Shown here: one piece after another, positions 1 through 8,810 of the stretch
Layout: each line of letters opens with the position of its first letter
Numbering within the stretch: the first letter of the stretch is position 1
Assembly (NCBI GenBank): GCA_910575445.1
Contig: CAJTFW010000005.1
Location: 193,556 to 257,555 of the forward strand
Origin: Lachnospiraceae bacterium
GTDB taxonomy: Bacteria > Bacillota > Clostridia > Lachnospirales > Lachnospiraceae
Reading direction: 5' to 3'
Length of the DNA: 64,000 bases
The notes under the pieces: model-generated
The model's database searches: none
Seen by the model: the letters and a program-made list of their open reading frames with translations, nothing else
What the model was told of the DNA's origin: nothing
Program-made: the position numbers and the translations under genes

Positions 1-488
1 GGAAATTTCAGTGCATGAATCTTGTTTTTAACGGTCTGGCGGCTGACCTGTGTACCCAGGCTGACCTGCTGTGCTCCGCGCTGGTAAGAAGTCTGTACGG
101 CTTCTTCCAGCATCCGGGCAGCCGCGTCTTCGGTCAGCCGCTGTTTTGGCTCCAGTCCCAGGATCTGATCAAGAAGGTAAGCGCGTTGTTTCGTCTGTTT
201 GTTGAGAAAGAGCGTCTTTTGGAAGGTGACATCTCCCAGAGAGGTAACCAGGGTTTTGGTATGATGTGCTTCTATGGTCCACGACTTCCGGCGGAAAGTG
301 CTTTCACACAGCATCCGGTCCATGGTTTCCAGGGAATCCCGGAGCATTTCGGTACCGAATTTACATAACAGGTCGGTGATCCCGAACACATACTCTGCAA
401 AGTTTTCTGGATTTTTCAGAAATTCATCTTCCAGTTTTTCAAAGTTTTTGATGCAGAACTGTTCAAAATAGAGTATACTGTTAAGCAT
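1..488 (-). mobile_element. ISLre2-family transposase, N-terminal part (runs off window)
   Basis: The minus strand is open from an ATG at 488 to the window edge, about 162 codons, and begins MLNSILYFEQFCIKNFEKLE. The sequence (ETMDRMLCES, RRKSWTIEAHHTKTLVTSLG) matches my memory of ISLre2/UPF0236 transposases, which are roughly 450-480 residues long, so about two thirds lies outside the window. The family mobilises its own element. A 13-bp inverted repeat follows upstream of the start. Family identification is from recognition, not from a search. Confidence 0.75.
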
Positions 489-557
489 AGGGAACTCCTT
501 TCTTTATGTGAGGGTTTTGATTGGTCTCTTATACTCTATCACAAAAAGGAGTTCCCT
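489..557. repeat. 13-bp inverted repeat upstream of the ISLre2 transposase
   Basis: AGGGAACTCCTTT at 489-501 is repeated in inverted form (AAAGGAGTTCCCT) at 545-557. The left arm covers the ribosome-binding region of the transposase, so folding could hide the translation start. It may also mark the end of the element. The target duplication cannot be judged because the other end is outside the window. Confidence 0.5.
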
Positions 558-596
558 TTCTATATCTATTTTTCACCCGAAGAAAATTTTACACTA

Positions 597-1343
597 TCAA
601 TCAACAATAATAAGATTCTTAACTTCCTGATATCTTTCATCCGGTAAGCTGTCCGTCACAACATAAGCCGCTTGAAATTCCCCAAAATGGACAGGTGTGG
701 TCAGCTGAAATTTGCTATGGTCACACAGCACATAGGGAGTGCGGCTATGTTTCATCGCACATGCTTTGACCATCGCTTCGTTGACATCTGGTGTGGTAAA
801 GCCACTGTGAAGGCTGACGCCGTTGGTACCAAAAAATCCTTTGGTAAAATGATATTTTTGAAGTGTGACAAATGCTTCATTTCCAACAATAGCTTCTGTG
901 GAACTTTTTAATTCTCCGCCAATTAGGATGACACGAAAGCCATGCTCTGCTAATTGCAGAGCATGAGAGACCGCATTGGTTACAAAAGAAGCAGAATGTT
1001 CGGTCAGGTAGGGGATGATGCAGCCTGTGGTAGTGCCTGCATCAAGGTAGACAAAATCATCAGGTGCGATAAGAGAGGCAGCATATCTGCCAATTCGAAG
1101 CTTTTCTTCCCGATAGAGTTCCATACGAAGGGAGACTTTTTCTTCTCTTGTAATTAGTTTTTTCTCTTTTTGTACAGCGCCGCCAAAGACTTTGACAAGT
1201 GCGCCTTTTTTGTCAAGAACGGTTAGGTCCCGACGTATGGTGGATTCGGAAGCTTGAAAATATTCTGTCAGTTCCTGGACGGTAAGGCTGCCACGGGTGT
1301 CTAAAAGTTTTAGGATTTCTTCTTGTCTTTTTTCGGTGAGCAT
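597..1343 (-). CDS. fruR: DeoR-family transcriptional regulator of the fructose operon
   Basis: A 248-residue DeoR/GlpR-type repressor. The N-terminal helix-turn-helix (LTVQELTEYFQASESTIRRDL, about residues 19-39) is followed by the sugar-phosphate sensing domain with YLDAGTTT near residue 100 and VGNEA near 150, at normal family length. It lies downstream of the PTS and kinase genes on the same strand, so it probably senses a fructose phosphate and represses the operon. A terminator after the PTS gene and a weak promoter of its own suggest partly separate expression. The fruR symbol rests on context. Confidence 0.85.
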   Translation of the reverse strand: MLTEKRQEEILKLLDTRGSLTVQELTEYFQASESTIRRDLTVLDKKGALVKVFGGAVQKEKKLITREEKVSLRMELYREEKLRIGRYAASLIAPDDFVYLDAGTTTGCIIPYLTEHSASFVTNAVSHALQLAEHGFRVILIGGELKSSTEAIVGNEAFVTLQKYHFTKGFFGTNGVSLHSGFTTPDVNEAMVKACAMKHSRTPYVLCDHSKFQLTTPVHFGEFQAAYVVTDSLPDERYQEVKNLIIVD

Positions 1344-1373
1344 ATATCTTTTAGGTAGTTCTAATCCTTTCTT

Positions 1374-1403
1374 AGATTATGGAAATATGTATTTATTTTA
1401 CAA
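1374..1403 (-). promoter_or_regulatory. possible promoter of the DeoR regulator
   Basis: On the minus strand, TTGTAA (1398-1403) and TAATCT (1374-1379) are separated by 18 bp, upstream of the regulator. This is a weak sigma-A-like match. Confidence 0.35.
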
Positions 1404-1440
1404 TAAAAAGGGAGAGAAGTGCAACTGGTTTTTGGGTGTA

Positions 1441-1482
1441 TAAAAAGGAACACCGGAGAGAACATCTTGTTCACTCCGGTGT
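1441..1482 (-). terminator. terminator after the fructose PTS gene
   Basis: CACCGGAG (1451-1458) pairs with CTCCGGTG (1474-1481). On the minus strand the stem is followed by TTCCTTTTTA, a plausible intrinsic terminator between the PTS gene and the regulator. Confidence 0.75.
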
Positions 1483-1513
1483 GGTTATATCATAAAAGTA
1501 AAGCTATTTCATA

Positions 1514-3430
1514 TTACTCTGTAATTTTTTTCTTTAATACTCCTAACAATACGGCTCCTACTATCGTACCAACGATAAGAGCAAGAAGATACATCAGTGC
1601 ATTTCCCACAACAGGGACGACGAAGATTCCGCCGTGAGGAGCCATTAAAGTGCAGTTAAAGGCCATGGAGAGCGCACCAGCGACTGCTGATCCAATCATA
1701 CAGGAAGGAAGTACATGTAGTGGGTCAGAAGCTGCGAAAGGGATGGCACCTTCTGTGATAAAGGCTAAGCCCATAATAAAGTTGACAGGCCCGGACTCGC
1801 GTTCTTCTTTGGTAAATTTATTTTTGAAAAGAAGTGTTGCAAGGGCGATAGCACATGGTGGAACCATGCCACCAATCATAACAGCTGCCATAATATGATA
1901 ATTGCCAGCGGCAATGGAGGCCGTTCCAAAGACATAGGCTGCTTTGTTAAAGGGGCCACCCATATCAATTGCCATCATACCAGCGACAACAATGCCAAGT
2001 AGGATTCGGCTAGAGCCGCCCATATTGGTTAGAGCAGTGTTAAGAGCAGTATTTAGGGCGCCGATAGGTGGTTCTACACAGAACTGCATAATAAGTCCCA
2101 TCAGTAGGATACCACATAAAGGATAGAGCAATACCGGGGCGATTTTTTCGATTGCCTGTGGCAGCTTGGAAAATACTTTAATCAGGAACAGAATCAGGTA
2201 TCCGGCAATAAAACCAGCTGCTAATGCGCCTAAGAAGCCGGATTTGCCAGCAGAAGCCATCATGCCACCTACAAAGCCAACTGCCAGTCCGGGGCGGTCA
2301 GCGATGCTCATAGCGATAAAACCAGCGAGAACAGGGAGCATAAATCCAAAGGCAACATCGCCAATTCCTTTTAGGGTGGCAGCAGCAGGAGTGATAGTTC
2401 CAAAAGCACTTCTGGCTTCGTCGGAGAGGGCATTGATATCAACACACAATCCGTCAATCAGAAAAGCGAGTGCAATCAAAATACCGCCACCTACGACAAA
2501 AGGAAGCATATGAGAGACACCATTCATCAGCTGCATATAGAGCTTGTGACCGATGCTGCCGGAGGCACTGCCAGATGAGGAAGCCTGAGAGGGATTGCCC
2601 GCCTGATAGATAGGGGCATCCCCTGCCATGGCGCGGGCAACCAGCAAGTCGGCTTTGCTGATGCCGTCAGATACTTGACATTCGATAAGCTTTTTACCAT
2701 GAAAGCGGTCCATTGGAACTTTGGTGTCCGCTGCAATAATGATACAATCTGCTTCTTTGATTTCCTGGTCAGTCAGAATATTTTTAGCTCCGCCAGAACC
2801 GCGGGTCTCTACTTTGATAAAGCATCCGGCTGCATGTGCTGCTTTTTCTAAGCCTTCAGCTGCCATATAGGTGTGCGCAATGCCAGTAGGACAGCCAGTG
2901 ACAGCCAGGATTTTAAAGGCTCCTTCGCTCATGGAATTGTTCTGTGCAGCAAGTTGGTCATTTAAGTCTGGCTTTTCGTCGTCAGCGGCGTCGACAATCT
3001 GGAGAAATTCTTCTACCGTGGATGCATTTTTTAAGTTTGCAGAAAAATTTTCATCCATCAAAAGCATGGAAAGTTTGCTTAAAACATCCAGATGGACGTT
3101 GTCCTTGGTATTAGGAGCTGCAATCAGGAAGATAAGGTGGACAGGTTCACCGTCTAGGGAATCAAAATCCACGCCGTCTTTTACAACCATGGCAGCTAGT
3201 CCGGGCTTTGTAACAAAGGGGCCTTTGCCATGAGGGATTGCAATGCCTTCGCCGATACCTGTGGTGCTTTCTTCTTCCCTTCGATAGACTTCTTTTCGGT
3301 AGGCTTCTTTGTCGTTGATTTTTTCACTTTGAATCATTAGTTCAACCATCTGGTCTAGCGCTTCCTGTTTGGAAGTGGGTGCTCCCGTCAAGGAGATACT
3401 TCTTTTGTCAAGTAAATCTGTTATCCGCAT
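1514..3430 (-). CDS. fruA: PTS fructose-specific EIIABC component
   Basis: This 638-residue single-chain fructose permease takes up fructose and phosphorylates it at C1. An IIA domain comes first, with the phospho-histidine in IGEGIAIPHGKG (H67). A IIB domain follows with the phospho-cysteine in AVTGCPTGIAHT (C180). After a Ser/Gly-rich linker near 280 comes a IIC membrane domain with many hydrophobic helices and the PFVVGGG and MAPHGGI signatures. Domain order and length are typical of Firmicutes FruA. It lies 46 bp downstream of the 1-phosphofructokinase gene, which consumes its product. Confidence 0.95.
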   Translation of the reverse strand: MRITDLLDKRSISLTGAPTSKQEALDQMVELMIQSEKINDKEAYRKEVYRREEESTTGIGEGIAIPHGKGPFVTKPGLAAMVVKDGVDFDSLDGEPVHLIFLIAAPNTKDNVHLDVLSKLSMLLMDENFSANLKNASTVEEFLQIVDAADDEKPDLNDQLAAQNNSMSEGAFKILAVTGCPTGIAHTYMAAEGLEKAAHAAGCFIKVETRGSGGAKNILTDQEIKEADCIIIAADTKVPMDRFHGKKLIECQVSDGISKADLLVARAMAGDAPIYQAGNPSQASSSGSASGSIGHKLYMQLMNGVSHMLPFVVGGGILIALAFLIDGLCVDINALSDEARSAFGTITPAAATLKGIGDVAFGFMLPVLAGFIAMSIADRPGLAVGFVGGMMASAGKSGFLGALAAGFIAGYLILFLIKVFSKLPQAIEKIAPVLLYPLCGILLMGLIMQFCVEPPIGALNTALNTALTNMGGSSRILLGIVVAGMMAIDMGGPFNKAAYVFGTASIAAGNYHIMAAVMIGGMVPPCAIALATLLFKNKFTKEERESGPVNFIMGLAFITEGAIPFAASDPLHVLPSCMIGSAVAGALSMAFNCTLMAPHGGIFVVPVVGNALMYLLALIVGTIVGAVLLGVLKKKITE

Positions 3431-3476
3431 AATAGGTATCCTTTCTTTTTTATGTATTCTGGTCTCTAATACCAGG

Positions 3477-4382
3477 TTAGGTTAAGGTCTGATAGATGGT
3501 ATAGATTTCTTCTTTGGTTGCTAAAAGGTCAGAAAATGCGCTTGCGCTTCCGGCAGAGATTCCCATATAGAAGGCATGGCGGTAATCCTGATTCTGTGTC
3601 CATCCAGCTACAAAACCAGCAACCATGGAATCTCCAGCGCCGACCGCATTGACAAGTGTGCCTTTAGGAGCTGGCTGCATATAGACTTCTTGATTCTCTG
3701 CCACCAGGACAGCACCTTTAGAAGCCATAGATACAAGAACATTACGTGCTCCTTTTTCCTGTAGCTTTTTTGCATAAGGGATAACATCTTCTCTAGATGT
3801 CAAGGTAACACCAAAGATTTCTCCCAATTCGTGATTGTTGGGTTTGATTAGAAATGGATGGTATTCTAATACGTTTAACAGAAGGTTTTTTGTGGCATCG
3901 ACAACGAACAAAATATCACGCCCGCTCAAATGTGCAAGTATATCATGATAGATGGAATCTGGCATACTCTCTGGAATACTTCCGGCAAGGATAAGAACAT
4001 CTCCCGCTACCAGGCAATCAAGCCGTGTCATCAACTGTTCAATGGCATCTTTGGAGATGGTTGGCCCCTGTCCGTTAATCTCTGTTCCGTCAAAATCCTT
4101 CATCTTGATATTGATGCGGGAGCAGCCCTTAGATAGCTTTATAAAATCACAGTGAAAACCAATTTTTTTCATCTGGCGAAGAAGTTCGTCTCCTGTAAAG
4201 CCAGCAGTAAATCCTAAAGCTACATTTTCAATATCCAGATTTTGCAATACGGTAGATACATTGATGCCCTTTCCACCAGGGAGCATCTGCTCTGCACAGG
4301 TACGATTGGTCTTTCCAAGTTGAAAATCCTGAACAGATACGATGTAGTCTAAGGATGGATTAAAAGTAACCGTATAAATCAT
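3477..4382 (-). CDS. fruK: 1-phosphofructokinase
   Basis: A PfkB-family sugar kinase that converts fructose 1-phosphate to fructose 1,6-bisphosphate. It begins MIYTVTFNPSLDYIVSV, has the early PGGKGINV glycine motif and the C-terminal NAVGAGDSMVAGF catalytic loop with its aspartate base. I chose the ATG at 4382 because AGGAAG lies just upstream. The frame stays open 24 codons further, but those codons would cover the promoter spacer and lack homology. It is the first gene of the operon, behind a promoter and an A-tract-rich operator. Confidence 0.93.
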   Translation of the reverse strand: MIYTVTFNPSLDYIVSVQDFQLGKTNRTCAEQMLPGGKGINVSTVLQNLDIENVALGFTAGFTGDELLRQMKKIGFHCDFIKLSKGCSRINIKMKDFDGTEINGQGPTISKDAIEQLMTRLDCLVAGDVLILAGSIPESMPDSIYHDILAHLSGRDILFVVDATKNLLLNVLEYHPFLIKPNNHELGEIFGVTLTSREDVIPYAKKLQEKGARNVLVSMASKGAVLVAENQEVYMQPAPKGTLVNAVGAGDSMVAGFVAGWTQNQDYRHAFYMGISAGSASAFSDLLATKEEIYTIYQTLT

Positions 4383-4425
4383 AACTTCCTGTTCCCTCTC
4401 TTTCTTCGTTCTCTTTGATGCTCTT

Positions 4426-4461
4426 ATTATATAATCAAAAACAATCAAAATCAATCAAATT
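4426..4461 (-). promoter_or_regulatory. fructose operon promoter with DeoR-type operator repeats
   Basis: On the minus strand TTGATT (4449-4454) and TATAAT (4426-4431) are 17 bp apart. The promoter is threaded by repeated TTGATT/TGATT units from about 4433 to 4461 (AATCAAA on the plus strand). Repeats of this kind are typical of DeoR-family operators, so this is a likely binding site for the regulator encoded at 597-1343. Confidence 0.65.
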
Positions 4462-4533
4462 AATGCACAAAAATAAAGGGATAAATTTGTGAATAGTTTA
4501 CAAACAATTAAATTCAGTCATAAAAAATCAAAC

Positions 4534-4564
4534 AAAAAGGCCGCCGCAGATTGCGACAGCCTTG
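4534..4564 (-). terminator. terminator after hsp20
   Basis: On the minus strand an 11-bp stem with some G-U pairs (AAGGCTGTCGC and GCGGCGGCCTT) is followed by TTTTT. It ends the small heat-shock transcript. Confidence 0.75.
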
Positions 4565-4590
4565 TAAATAGGGAAGGAGAAATTATGGAC

Positions 4591-5031
4591 TTAACCTTCA
4601 ATTAAGATGGTCTTACTTTCCTGAATCTTAGGCTGCGGTTCTTTTTTGGGAACCGTTAGCTTTAGCACACCATTTTCAAAAGCAGCATGCACATCCTCCT
4701 GAGTAATATCTTCGCCTACATAGAAGCTTCTCTGATAATGTCCACTGTAGCGCTCCTGGCGAATATATCTTCCTTTATTATCCTTTTCTTCTTCTTTGCC
4801 CTGGCGGGTAGCTTTGATGGTCAGATAGCCATCCTTTAACTCCGCATGCAAATCATCTTTCTGAAATCCCGGAAGCTCCAAATCAATCTGATAAGAACCT
4901 TCAAGCTCCTGTACATCCGCCTTCATCGCAGGGATACTTCCAATGCGGTTAGAGCGGTAGAAAGAAGAATTTGCAAAATCCTCAAAAAAGTCATCCATAA
5001 AGTTTCTTCCAAAAATATCAGTTAATAACAT
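4591..5031 (-). CDS. hsp20: Hsp20/alpha-crystallin small heat-shock protein
   Basis: A 146-residue cytoplasmic holdase chaperone that binds unfolding proteins without ATP. The alpha-crystallin domain spans about residues 35-135 (YQIDLELPGFQKDDLHAEL, then GVLKLTVPKKEP), and the C-terminal tail carries an I-x-I-like motif for oligomer contacts. The ATG at 5031 follows AAGGAGG. The promoter carries a nearly perfect CIRCE operator, so HrcA control is expected. It is a single-gene unit with its own terminator. Confidence 0.93.
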   Translation of the reverse strand: MLLTDIFGRNFMDDFFEDFANSSFYRSNRIGSIPAMKADVQELEGSYQIDLELPGFQKDDLHAELKDGYLTIKATRQGKEEEKDNKGRYIRQERYSGHYQRSFYVGEDITQEDVHAAFENGVLKLTVPKKEPQPKIQESKTILIEG

Positions 5032-5102
5032 ATCATATACCTCCTTGGTTTGTGGAACGGTCTTCCTTTTGGAAATCCGTTATTGTTTTATTTGTTATAT
5101 AT

Positions 5103-5131
5103 GTTATATAACAAAATATTAGCACTGTCAA
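5103..5131 (-). promoter_or_regulatory. hsp20 promoter
   Basis: On the minus strand TTGACA (5126-5131) and TATAAC (5103-5108) are exactly 17 bp apart, a strong vegetative promoter. The -35 box lies inside the CIRCE spacer, so bound HrcA would block RNA polymerase. Confidence 0.8.
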
Positions 5132-5145
5132 GAGGTGAGTGCTAA
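5119..5145. promoter_or_regulatory. CIRCE operator (HrcA site)
   Basis: TTAGCACTG-N9-GAGTGCTAA matches the CIRCE consensus TTAGCACTC-N9-GAGTGCTAA with one mismatch and the exact 27-bp geometry. CIRCE is bound by HrcA, usually at groE and dnaK operons. Here it overlaps the -35 box of a small heat-shock gene. Confidence 0.92.
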
Positions 5146-5244
5146 TTTTTTGTGAAAAAAGTGTGAACACCCTTTAAAATAGAGGATTTTATAAAGCAAG
5201 ATTTTCCAAAAGCCTTGATTTTGTACCTTTTCTGTACCTTTTAT

Positions 5245-5289
5245 GAAAAAAATATGACCGCCGCAAAGGTAGTATTCCCTGCGACGGTC
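5245..5289 (-). terminator. terminator after the integrase relic
   Basis: GACCGTCGC and GCGGCGGTC form a stem on the minus strand (plus positions 5281-5289 and 5256-5264). It is followed by ATATTTTTTTC. Confidence 0.65.
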
Positions 5290-5294
5290 TATTA

Positions 5295-5598
5295 TTATCC
5301 AATCATTGTATTTTCTTGTACTGCTTCCATTTTCTTTTGAATCTGTGTATTGGCGTCTCCCATAATGTATTGCAATACCTTTGGTTCTAGTCCTGATTCT
5401 GCCAGCCTGGTACATGCAGCATGTCTTAAGATATGAGCAGATATATGGGGCAGCCGTTTGGCTTCCCTATGACTATTTTTAGCGTGCATCTTTGGCGGGG
5501 TTCTTGAGGATGATGTCAGAATCAACAGCAAGCTCTAGTGCGGGATATATTAAGTTATGATATAGTTTGATTGTATTTGCTGATAGTCCTTTCTTCGC
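5295..5598 (-). pseudogene. tyrosine integrase relic with internal deletion
   Basis: Two pieces of a phage/transposon-type integrase are readable on the minus strand. The upstream piece (GLSANTIKLYHNLIYPALEL, down to about 5480) resembles the core-binding region. The downstream piece (HISAHILRHAACTRLAESG, LEPKVLQYIMG) has the H-x-x-R box. Most of the catalytic domain between them is missing, the frame shifts, and no clear catalytic tyrosine remains. It resembles Tn916/ICE-type integrases and is probably non-functional. The left boundary is approximate. Confidence 0.7.
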
Positions 5599-5947
5599 AA
5601 GTTCAGAGTAACATCCGGCGCCTTATCTGCTGCCTGATGCACTGATTCTTTTAGGGCCTCCAAAATCTCCAAACAGGCAGCAGTCCTTTTTTTGTGCGAC
5701 TTTTCGCGACTTTTCCAGATAACAGGACCACTCCTGATTCCAATTTTCCTTATTTGGTTGTGTAAGTTTGTGGGAATGAACAGCAGTTCGCTCTTGCTTC
5801 CAGCCATGAGATATGATATATTTAGAGCATAAAAGGAACAACCGCCCACAAGGGGTTGACCAGCACAACAAATGACAGAATCGCCACCCTGTTACCGGCA
5901 AGTATACAAGGGTGGTTTTTCTGTACCCGTTTCCGGGACTTAAAACG
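5599..5947. other. gene-poor stretch next to the toxin gene
   Basis: No convincing coding sequence is seen; the minus-strand open frames here lack recognisable domains. The stretch holds the 3' untranslated region expected for the toxin mRNA and the antisense-type terminator listed separately. On the minus strand, CAACC and GGTTG (5840-5865 region) followed by TTCCTTTT could end the toxin mRNA. Confidence 0.4.
5882..5925 (+). terminator. plus-strand terminator antisense to the toxin mRNA tail
   Basis: CCACCCT and AGGGTGG form a stem with extra TGT/ACA pairs, followed by TTTTT on the plus strand. It would end a plus-strand RNA lying opposite the 3' tail of the toxin mRNA, the usual place for a type I antitoxin RNA. 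The promoter of such an RNA was not identified. Confidence 0.45.
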
Positions 5948-6031
5948 CTACTGACAGAACTTTATAATAAAGGTCAGTAATGCGAGAATGAACATACCAA
6001 AAGCCATCAAATCCTTGAAGTCAAAATTCAT
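5948..6031 (-). CDS. holin-like type I toxin peptide
   Basis: The 27-residue peptide (MNFDFKDLMAFGMFILALLT then FIIKFCQ) is a short acidic/amphipathic start followed by one hydrophobic helix. This matches the Hol_Tox/TxpA-BsrE-like family of membrane toxins. The ATG at 6031 follows GGGGGGTGG, a suitable ribosome site. A longer frame to 6166 exists, but the family begins at this methionine. In the family, an antisense RNA represses translation; a candidate terminator for one lies next to it. It is a likely relic or stabiliser of the neighbouring mobile element. Confidence 0.65.
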   Translation of the reverse strand: MNFDFKDLMAFGMFILALLTFIIKFCQ

Positions 6032-6225
6032 CCGCACCACCCCCCATCTTATGTAATGAGAGGTCAACACCTTGCAGTGACACGATTGCTCCTTTGAACG
6101 TATTCTATCACAGCAGTGCTTTTTCTTCAATCTGTTTCTTTCTTGAGTTTCCGCAGTTCTGTCCACAAAACCGTTGATTGGCTATGCGAATTATACACAA
6201 CTTTCAAAAAACGCCCAAAATATAA

Positions 6226-7362
6226 GGAATCCTATTCCTTTTTGATGTAAAATTTAATCACCACAAAAAAAATTTCCAGAAACCTTCCAGAAAGATTAAC
6301 ATTGTTGACCGTCTTTCCAGGCATCTTGCAAAAGGAACCCCCAAAGAGGCTCTGAAAGCTTATCTGGCACAAGTGAAGAAATGGTGCCCGGACCAGCCAG
6401 TTATCCATATCGATGACCGTGACGTTGTCAAACCTGACGGTTACAAATTTGAATCCCTCGGCTGGGTGCGCGATGGTTCAGAGAGCACCGCAACAAAGAA
6501 TGTTTATAAAAAGGGATATCATGTAACGGAAGCGACTGTTCTTACAGGCAGCAATCATCCTGTCAGCATCTTTTCCGAGATCCATTCTTCTAAAGAGAAG
6601 AATTTCACTTCCATCAATGATGTAACCTTCTCTGCAATGGAACGTGCGAAAGCACTGTTTGGAAAAGCAACCTTTGTCATGGACCGTGGTTATGATGATA
6701 ATAAAATGTTCCTGAAGTTGGATTCCATGGGGCAGGATTATGTGATACGTCTGACTGCAAAGCGTAAGCTTCTGTACCACAATAAGTGGGTATTTGCCAC
6801 GGAATTGCGTAACCGCAGGAAAGGCAAGGTAAAGCTTCCTCTGTTTTACAAAGGAAAAATGCACGAAGCCTACCTTTCTCATGTGAAAGTACAGATCACT
6901 GCTTCCCGGAAAGATATTTATCTCGCCCTTGTTTATGGCATTACGGAACATCCAATGATGCTTGCAACAAACAAAGAGAGCAAAGCGAAAGATGAGGTCA
7001 TAAAGGCTGCAAAACTTTATTTTTCCAGATGGAAAATCGAAGAATATTTCCGTTGTAAGAAGCAGGTGTTCCAGTTAGAAAATTTCCGGGTACGGAAACG
7101 AAAGGCAATCCATGCATTAAATTTTTACATTACTTTGTGCATGGCATTTCTGAGACATAGTTCTATGAAATCAGAAACCAATATGTTAAAAGTTGCAATT
7201 ATACGAACTGCCGATCCGATTAAAGAAAAAATAGCATTCTGCTATTATCAGCTGGCAAAAGGCATCTCAGGCATACTGTCGTATGCAAAAGAAGGCATCA
7301 GACTCTGGTTCAGAACAAAGCGCTTTGTATACCGTCAACTCTGCCTTAAGCTGGCTGTTTAA
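6226..7362 (+). pseudogene. IS4-type DDE transposase, N-terminus missing
   Basis: The frame is open from 6226 with no convincing start and gives about 378 residues to the stop at 7362. A GTG at 6373 would leave 329. The readable part has a DDE-type first aspartate in VIHIDDRDVV, a second in FVMDRGYDD, and the SRWKIEEYFRCKKQ motif holding the catalytic glutamate. Catalytic residues look present, but the N-terminal DNA-binding region of the usual roughly 430-450-residue protein is absent and no terminal inverted repeats were found. It is probably inactive. Confidence 0.65.
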
Positions 7363-7558
7363 ACAGATAAAAGAATATGTCACCCAAAGTCCGGTTCCGG
7401 CGGGGCTTATTAAAGTGCCTCTATTCCTAAGACTGCTGCTCTATATCTTTTCAAAATTCGGCAGATTGGTGCTTTGGGAGATTATATTCATTTTGGAATT
7501 ACAATTTGCGGAAACTCAAGAGAACATCAGCTTGTAAAATCAGAAGGTTTATGCTAGT

Positions 7559-8401
7559 ATGGAGACACAAAAACGAAAGGGAAAGCAGGCGGGAAGATTG
7601 ACTGTGACAGAACAGATAAACCAGAAACATCAGGAAGATTTACAAAGGCTAAGAGGCTTTCGCCTGCTTGATGATGATTTCCTTACAAAGTGTTTTGAGG
7701 AAGATACAAAAAGTATAGAGCTGGTATTACAGATTATACTGGAAAAGTCGGATTTACAGGTGTTAGATGTTCGCACACAGGTATTTGTAGAAAATTTGTT
7801 AAATCGTTCGGTAAGATTTGATATTTTGGCTACAGATAGTACAGGTGCTAAGATGAATGTGGAAATACAACACTCTGATAGAGGTGCAGGAAAGAAAAGA
7901 GCAAGATATAACAGCAGTATGTTGGATGCTAGTCTATTAGAAAAGGGCAAAAACTTTGAAGAATTGCCAGAGACTTATGTAATATTTATTACAGAGCATG
8001 ATGTACTTGGCAAGAACAAGCCATTGTATCATATTGGAAGATATATTTTTGATACAAATGAAATGTTTGATGATGGTTCACATATTTTGTATGTAAATGG
8101 TGCATATCGTGGGGATTCACCGATTGGGAAGCTTATGCATGATTTTTCCTGTACAAATCCATCGGATATGTACTATGGAACATTGGCAAACAGGGTGAGA
8201 TTTTTCAAAGAGAGTAAGGAGGGAATCGAGATTATGTGCCGGGCTATGGAAGATATGAGGAACCAGACATTAAAAGAAGGAGCAATCAATTCTGCAAAGA
8301 GAATGTTGGCAGACGGGATTTTGACACTTGAAAAAATTGCGGAATATGCAGGACTTTCACTTGACGAAGTAAAAAAACTGAAAGCAGAACAGGCAGTATA
8401 G
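7559..8401 (+). CDS. Rpn-family PD-(D/E)XK nuclease / putative transposase
   Basis: A 280-residue protein of the Rpn (recombination-promoting nuclease) group. The nuclease core is visible: VRFDILATDS supplies the aspartate, and MNVEIQ supplies the E-x-Q pair near residues 90-102. The C-terminus has GILTLEKIAEYAGLSLDEVK, a helix-turn-helix-like segment common in this family. Rpn proteins are DNA endonucleases linked to recombination and, in recent reports, phage defence. The ATG at 7559 has only a weak AGAAGG upstream. It stands alone, followed by a hairpin. Confidence 0.8.
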   Translation: METQKRKGKQAGRLTVTEQINQKHQEDLQRLRGFRLLDDDFLTKCFEEDTKSIELVLQIILEKSDLQVLDVRTQVFVENLLNRSVRFDILATDSTGAKMNVEIQHSDRGAGKKRARYNSSMLDASLLEKGKNFEELPETYVIFITEHDVLGKNKPLYHIGRYIFDTNEMFDDGSHILYVNGAYRGDSPIGKLMHDFSCTNPSDMYYGTLANRVRFFKESKEGIEIMCRAMEDMRNQTLKEGAINSAKRMLADGILTLEKIAEYAGLSLDEVKKLKAEQAV

Positions 8402-8411
8402 TAATATTGTA

Positions 8412-8449
8412 GGCCGGGAATCTAAAAACAGGTTCCTGGCCTTATTTAT
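8412..8449 (+). terminator. hairpin after the Rpn gene
   Basis: GGCCGGGAA (8412-8420) pairs with TTCCTGGCC (8433-8441), followed by TTATTTAT. The T-tract is weak for a terminator. Confidence 0.5.
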
Positions 8450-8604
8450 GCCAAATAAAAAACAATAGACGGCATAAGACGTTATCTGAAAATTAATGCA
8501 AATCTGGAATTCCCTTGATTTTAAGCATATTTTACAAGTGACGAGTTTTGATAACATATTGATTTATGATAAAAAATTATTACTTGCAAAAATAAATTAA
8601 ATAG

Positions 8605-8621
8605 TTGATACTTGTTATCAA
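8605..8621. promoter_or_regulatory. palindromic operator candidate
   Basis: TTGATACTTGTTATCAA is a 17-bp dyad just upstream of the XRE relic, positioned over a possible -10 region downstream of TTGCAA. It looks like the self-regulatory site of the broken regulator. Confidence 0.4.
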
Positions 8622-8634
8622 AGGAGGATTTTCC

Positions 8635-8788
8635 ATGACAATCGCACAGAAAATTAGTATGGAATTATCATATAAAAGCATGAGTCCAAAGGAATACGCT
8701 TACTAAAGAAGAGCTTGAAAGAATTGCTGAAATTCTAGGAGCTATATGGAAAGCTGAATTTGAATTTCCAGATGGAACGATTATCTAA
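8635..8788 (+). pseudogene. XRE-type regulator relic
   Basis: After a strong AAAGGAGG, the frame starts MTIAQKISMELSYKSMSPKE and stops at once. A shifted frame continues LTKEELERIAEILGAIWKAE and ends FPDGTII. These are the first and last parts of a small XRE regulator; the helix-turn-helix between them is deleted. It is non-functional as a DNA-binding protein. Confidence 0.6.
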
Positions 8789-8810
8789 TAAATGATATTA
8801 GTGAAAATGT

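Noticed and set aside
5550-5901. Minus-strand open frames between the integrase relic and the toxin
   Set aside because: They have no recognisable domain and overlap the readable integrase relic in another frame.
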